Shown in pieces: positions 6,220 through 8,223 of a stretch of DNA of 8,223 nucleotides; position 1 is the stretch's first letter; the number at the start of each line of letters is the position of its first letter. The stretch spans positions 1 through 8,223 of the forward strand of contig JAICXU010000107.1 in the NCBI GenBank assembly GCA_025934595.1, written 5' to 3'. This DNA is from Polyangiaceae bacterium. GTDB lineage: Bacteria > Myxococcota_A > Polyangia > Polyangiales > Polyangiaceae. A program made the position numbers and the translations under genes. The notes under the pieces are model-generated. The model was not told where the DNA came from, made no database searches, and was given only the letters and a program-made list of their open reading frames with translations.

Positions 6220-7233
6220 CTACAAACGAATCGCGCGGAGGCTCGGGAAGAGGAACTCGAGACCGAGGGCGACCAGGAAGAAATAGTTGAACGTCATGCA
6301 ATGCCGGAACGAAAACGCGGCGAGCCAGATCGGCCACATTTGCGCCATGCGGCGACTCGGTTTTTCTTTCGGACGCGGCGACGTGTAGACCCGCCATGCC
6401 TTCACGAACGTGGGGAGCGACAAAAACGAAATGAGAAATATGGCTGAAAAATAGCCCTTTGCGATGAAGTAAATCACACACGCGTATTGCGCGATCATCA
6501 CCGTGAGCACGGCGATCTTCGATGCGCGCTCGCCGATGACGACGGGCAGCGTGTGAATGTGCTTGCCGGTGTCGGCCTGGAGCTTGTCGATGTGCTTGCC
6601 GAAGATGACTTGCGTCGGACCGAGCGCATACACGGTGCCGACGAGCGTGACCGGCCACGACCATTCACCCGTGACGACGTAGTACGTCCCGCCGACCATG
6701 AGCGGACCCCACACGAGGATGACGGCGATCTCGCCGAGGCCGTAGTACTTCAGCGGGTAGGTGTAGAAGAGGACGAAAAAAATCCCCGCCGCGAACAGGC
6801 GAAGCACGAGCCCGCTCCGCTCGTGGAGGAGATATGCGCCGCACGCGAGCGCGACGGCGCCCGTGAGCCCGGCGTAGACGGCGAACTCGCGCTTCGACAT
6901 CACGCCTTGCTCGAGCGGCTGTACGCCGTAGAGGCTGCGCACGTAGTCGCCTTTGTCGGTGCCTTTCCAATGATCGGTGAGGTCGTTCAAAAAATTGTTC
7001 GTCGCGTGCGCGAAGAGAAGGCCGAGCGTCGTCGCGATCCACAACCCCAAATCGAGCTTGTTTTCCCGCGCCGCGAGGCCTCCCGCGAGAAGCGCGGCGC
7101 CGAGCGTCATCCAGAGAACGGCGGCGCGTGAAGCAATGAGCCAGCGCGAAACGATGTCGAGCGTGGCCCACTCTTCGTTCGAGACCTTCGGCATCCGCGT
7201 CATCGCGGCGCCCCACATGCGCACGTTCACCAT
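6220..7233 (-). CDS. UbiA-superfamily prenyltransferase, MenA-like
   Basis: This polytopic protein of up to 337 residues belongs to the UbiA superfamily, which joins a polyprenyl chain to an aromatic or other acceptor at the inner membrane. The first Asp-rich motif, NDLTDHWKGTDKGD (83-96), matches the NDYGDAVKGSDKPD pattern of E. coli MenA closely. The region YPLKYYGLGEIAV (159-171) also resembles MenA, which prenylates 1,4-dihydroxy-2-naphthoate in menaquinone synthesis. The second motif is altered: KHIDKLQAD (213-221), then GKHIHTLPV (223-231), instead of the usual NNxRDxxxD. The acceptor could therefore differ. About eight helices are visible. ATG 7233 is the longest start; Met11 (7203) and Met14 (7194) are realistic alternatives because no Shine-Dalgarno precedes 7233 and a candidate -10 lies only 8 bases upstream. 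The MFS gene follows after six bases. Confidence 0.88.
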   Translation of the reverse strand: MVNVRMWGAAMTRMPKVSNEEWATLDIVSRWLIASRAAVLWMTLGAALLAGGLAARENKLDLGLWIATTLGLLFAHATNNFLNDLTDHWKGTDKGDYVRSLYGVQPLEQGVMSKREFAVYAGLTGAVALACGAYLLHERSGLVLRLFAAGIFFVLFYTYPLKYYGLGEIAVILVWGPLMVGGTYYVVTGEWSWPVTLVGTVYALGPTQVIFGKHIDKLQADTGKHIHTLPVVIGERASKIAVLTVMIAQYACVIYFIAKGYFSAIFLISFLSLPTFVKAWRVYTSPRPKEKPSRRMAQMWPIWLAAFSFRHCMTFNYFFLVALGLEFLFPSLRAIRL

Positions 7234-7241
7234 CGACCGAG

Positions 7242-7270
7242 AGCATACGCGACGCGCTCACCGAAAAGAC
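7242..7270 (-). promoter_or_regulatory. weak candidate promoter for the prenyltransferase-MFS operon
   Basis: On the minus strand GTCTTT (7270-7265), a 17-base spacer and TATGCT (7247-7242) form a weak sigma70-like pair. The -10 is acceptable and the -35 is poor. If used, transcription would start at or within a few bases of ATG 7233, which would favour a leaderless mRNA or the internal starts at 7203 or 7194. Confidence 0.25.
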
Positions 7271-7288
7271 CGGGATTTCGGCTGTGGT

Positions 7289-7318
7289 TTGACGCTCTCG
7301 AGGCGCGAGCCGTATTCT
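7289..7318 (+). promoter_or_regulatory. candidate sigma70-like promoter for the His-rich membrane protein gene
   Basis: TTGACG (7289-7294), an 18-base spacer and TATTCT (7313-7318) match the sigma70 consensus at 5/6 and 4/6 positions. The -10 ends only nine bases before the ATG at 7328, so the transcript would begin near 7325, inside or after the GGAGG at 7321-7325. Short GCTC/GAGC arms (7294-7297 and 7307-7310) lie within the spacer. It is the best promoter match I found in the window, but the start distance is unusual. Confidence 0.4.
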
Positions 7319-7327
7319 TGGGAGGAG

Positions 7328-8223
7328 ATGAGCGGGCCGTACATTTGGCCGTCGACGGTCGGAGCTCCGCAGGGCCGCTGGCTCTGGAACAAGAAGTTCG
7401 ACATCCTCTTCATCGGCGGCGCGATGTATTTCCCGTTCGCGCTCCTCGCGATCCCCACCGCGTTTCTCGTGAAGGGCTTCGGCGCCTTCATGGTCGCGTT
7501 CTTCTTGCACATGGGGCTCGCGGTGAATCAGCCGCACTACGCCGCCACCTATCACCTCATCGTCAAAGAGCGCGCGAGACAGCCGCGCGTATTCAAGTGG
7601 CTCATCGGATCGCTCTTCGTGATGCTGCCGCTCACGATCGCGTGCATGCACTGGATCGACATCCTCTTGTCACCGGTCACGCGCATCTACCTCACGTGGT
7701 CGGCGTGGCATTACTCCGCGCAGCATTTCGGAATCGCCGCGATGTACAGCGCGCGCGCGAAGCGGCCGATGCAGGACCGCGAAAAATTCCCGCTCCAAGT
7801 CGCGTTCGTGGGCGTCGGCATCTTCATGATGATGTCGCTGAACCTCATCGATCCGTCGTCCGCCGGCGCGTTCGGTGCGGGCGGCGCGAAAGCGCTCGAC
7901 GCCAAACAAAGCTTCGCCTGGGCCTATCCGCTCGGTTTGTTCGTCATCGCGGTGAGCCTCATTTCCGCGGGGATTTCGCATTTCCGGATCAAGGCGCGCA
8001 CGGGCAAAGGCCTCGACGGCATGGCGTGGCTGCTGCTCTGCCTCAACTTTTTCTGGTTCGTGATCCCGAACTTGCTCGTCGGAAAAAATAATCTCTGGGG
8101 TCATCCCGAGATCGCGCTCTGGTTCCCGTACGCGCTGCCGTTCTTTCACTGCATCCAATATCTCGGCGTCACATGTCATCGCACGCGAGGCCTCGGTGAG
8201 GTGCGACCGATCTTGCTCCTCGT
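7328..8223 (+). CDS. histidine-rich polytopic membrane protein of unknown function (C-terminus cut by window edge)
   Basis: From ATG 7328 the frame is open to the right edge, giving 298 codons of an incomplete gene. I do not recognise the family. The protein is strongly hydrophobic, with about eight predicted membrane segments (near 25-48, 50-66, 90-112, 115-140, 157-174, 199-216, 231-251, 265-283). Histidines cluster in three places in or next to helices: NQPHYAATYH (67-76), WHYSAQH (127-133) and FHCIQYLGVTCH (273-284), together with Cys106, Cys275 and Cys283. Such spacing resembles metal- or haem-binding membrane enzymes, but no known desaturase or oxygenase motif is complete, so this is only an inference. 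GGAGG ends two bases before the ATG, closer than usual, yet no better in-frame start is visible; the next methionine is residue 33. It diverges from the prenyltransferase operon across 94 bases, and a shared lipid or quinone role is possible but unshown. Confidence 0.8.
   Translation, partial: MSGPYIWPSTVGAPQGRWLWNKKFDILFIGGAMYFPFALLAIPTAFLVKGFGAFMVAFFLHMGLAVNQPHYAATYHLIVKERARQPRVFKWLIGSLFVMLPLTIACMHWIDILLSPVTRIYLTWSAWHYSAQHFGIAAMYSARAKRPMQDREKFPLQVAFVGVGIFMMMSLNLIDPSSAGAFGAGGAKALDAKQSFAWAYPLGLFVIAVSLISAGISHFRIKARTGKGLDGMAWLLLCLNFFWFVIPNLLVGKNNLWGHPEIALWFPYALPFFHCIQYLGVTCHRTRGLGEVRPILLL

Noticed and set aside
6665..7651. Minus-strand 328-residue frame across the divergent gap
   Set aside because: Shadow frame crossing both the prenyltransferase and the His-rich gene, with Arg-rich sequence and no recognisable domain.
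7318..8091. Plus-strand 257-residue frame overlapping the His-rich gene
   Set aside because: Another frame of the same region; the frame from 7328 has coherent membrane helices, while this one is Arg/His-rich and soluble-looking.

Overview
The window is GC-rich and densely coding, with G/C-biased third codon positions that open long spurious reading frames on the opposite strand. A lipoprotein with a serine-rich linker, a VKOR-DsbA fusion and the overall protein style suggest a Myxococcota-like (delta-proteobacterial) chromosome. This placement is an inference from sequence style: no rRNA or marker gene is present. I see no tRNA, CRISPR array, insertion sequence, phage gene or toxin-antitoxin pair. 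The two outermost genes run off the window edges.

Layout. Positions 1-1188 (minus) hold most of a vitamin K epoxide reductase/DsbA-type thioredoxin fusion, a quinone-linked disulfide-forming enzyme, cut off at its C-terminus. A 142-base divergent gap separates it from a plus-strand run of three genes: rpiB (ribose-5-phosphate isomerase B), a polytopic membrane protein with a calcineurin-like metallophosphoesterase domain, and a predicted lipoprotein of glycoside hydrolase family 31. The last two overlap by ATGA, and a 6-bp hairpin covering a possible Shine-Dalgarno sequence sits directly before the downstream start, which suggests translational coupling.

The hydrolase gene ends 7 bases inside the stop end of a convergent minus-strand pair. 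That pair is a MenA/UbiA-type prenyltransferase followed 6 bases later by an MFS transporter starting at GTG. Beyond a 94-base divergent gap with candidate promoters in both directions, a plus-strand gene for a histidine-rich, roughly eight-helix membrane protein of unknown function begins and runs off the right edge.

Reading of the whole. Most proteins here act in or beyond the inner membrane. Two use or make quinone-type lipids by family (VKOR and the MenA-like enzyme), but they are in different transcription units, so a joint role is speculative. I do not see a clear new multi-gene system. The best leads are the GH31 lipoprotein lacking the usual N-terminal beta-sandwich, the hairpin-gated ATGA junction, the MenA-like/MFS pair, and the histidine-rich membrane protein.
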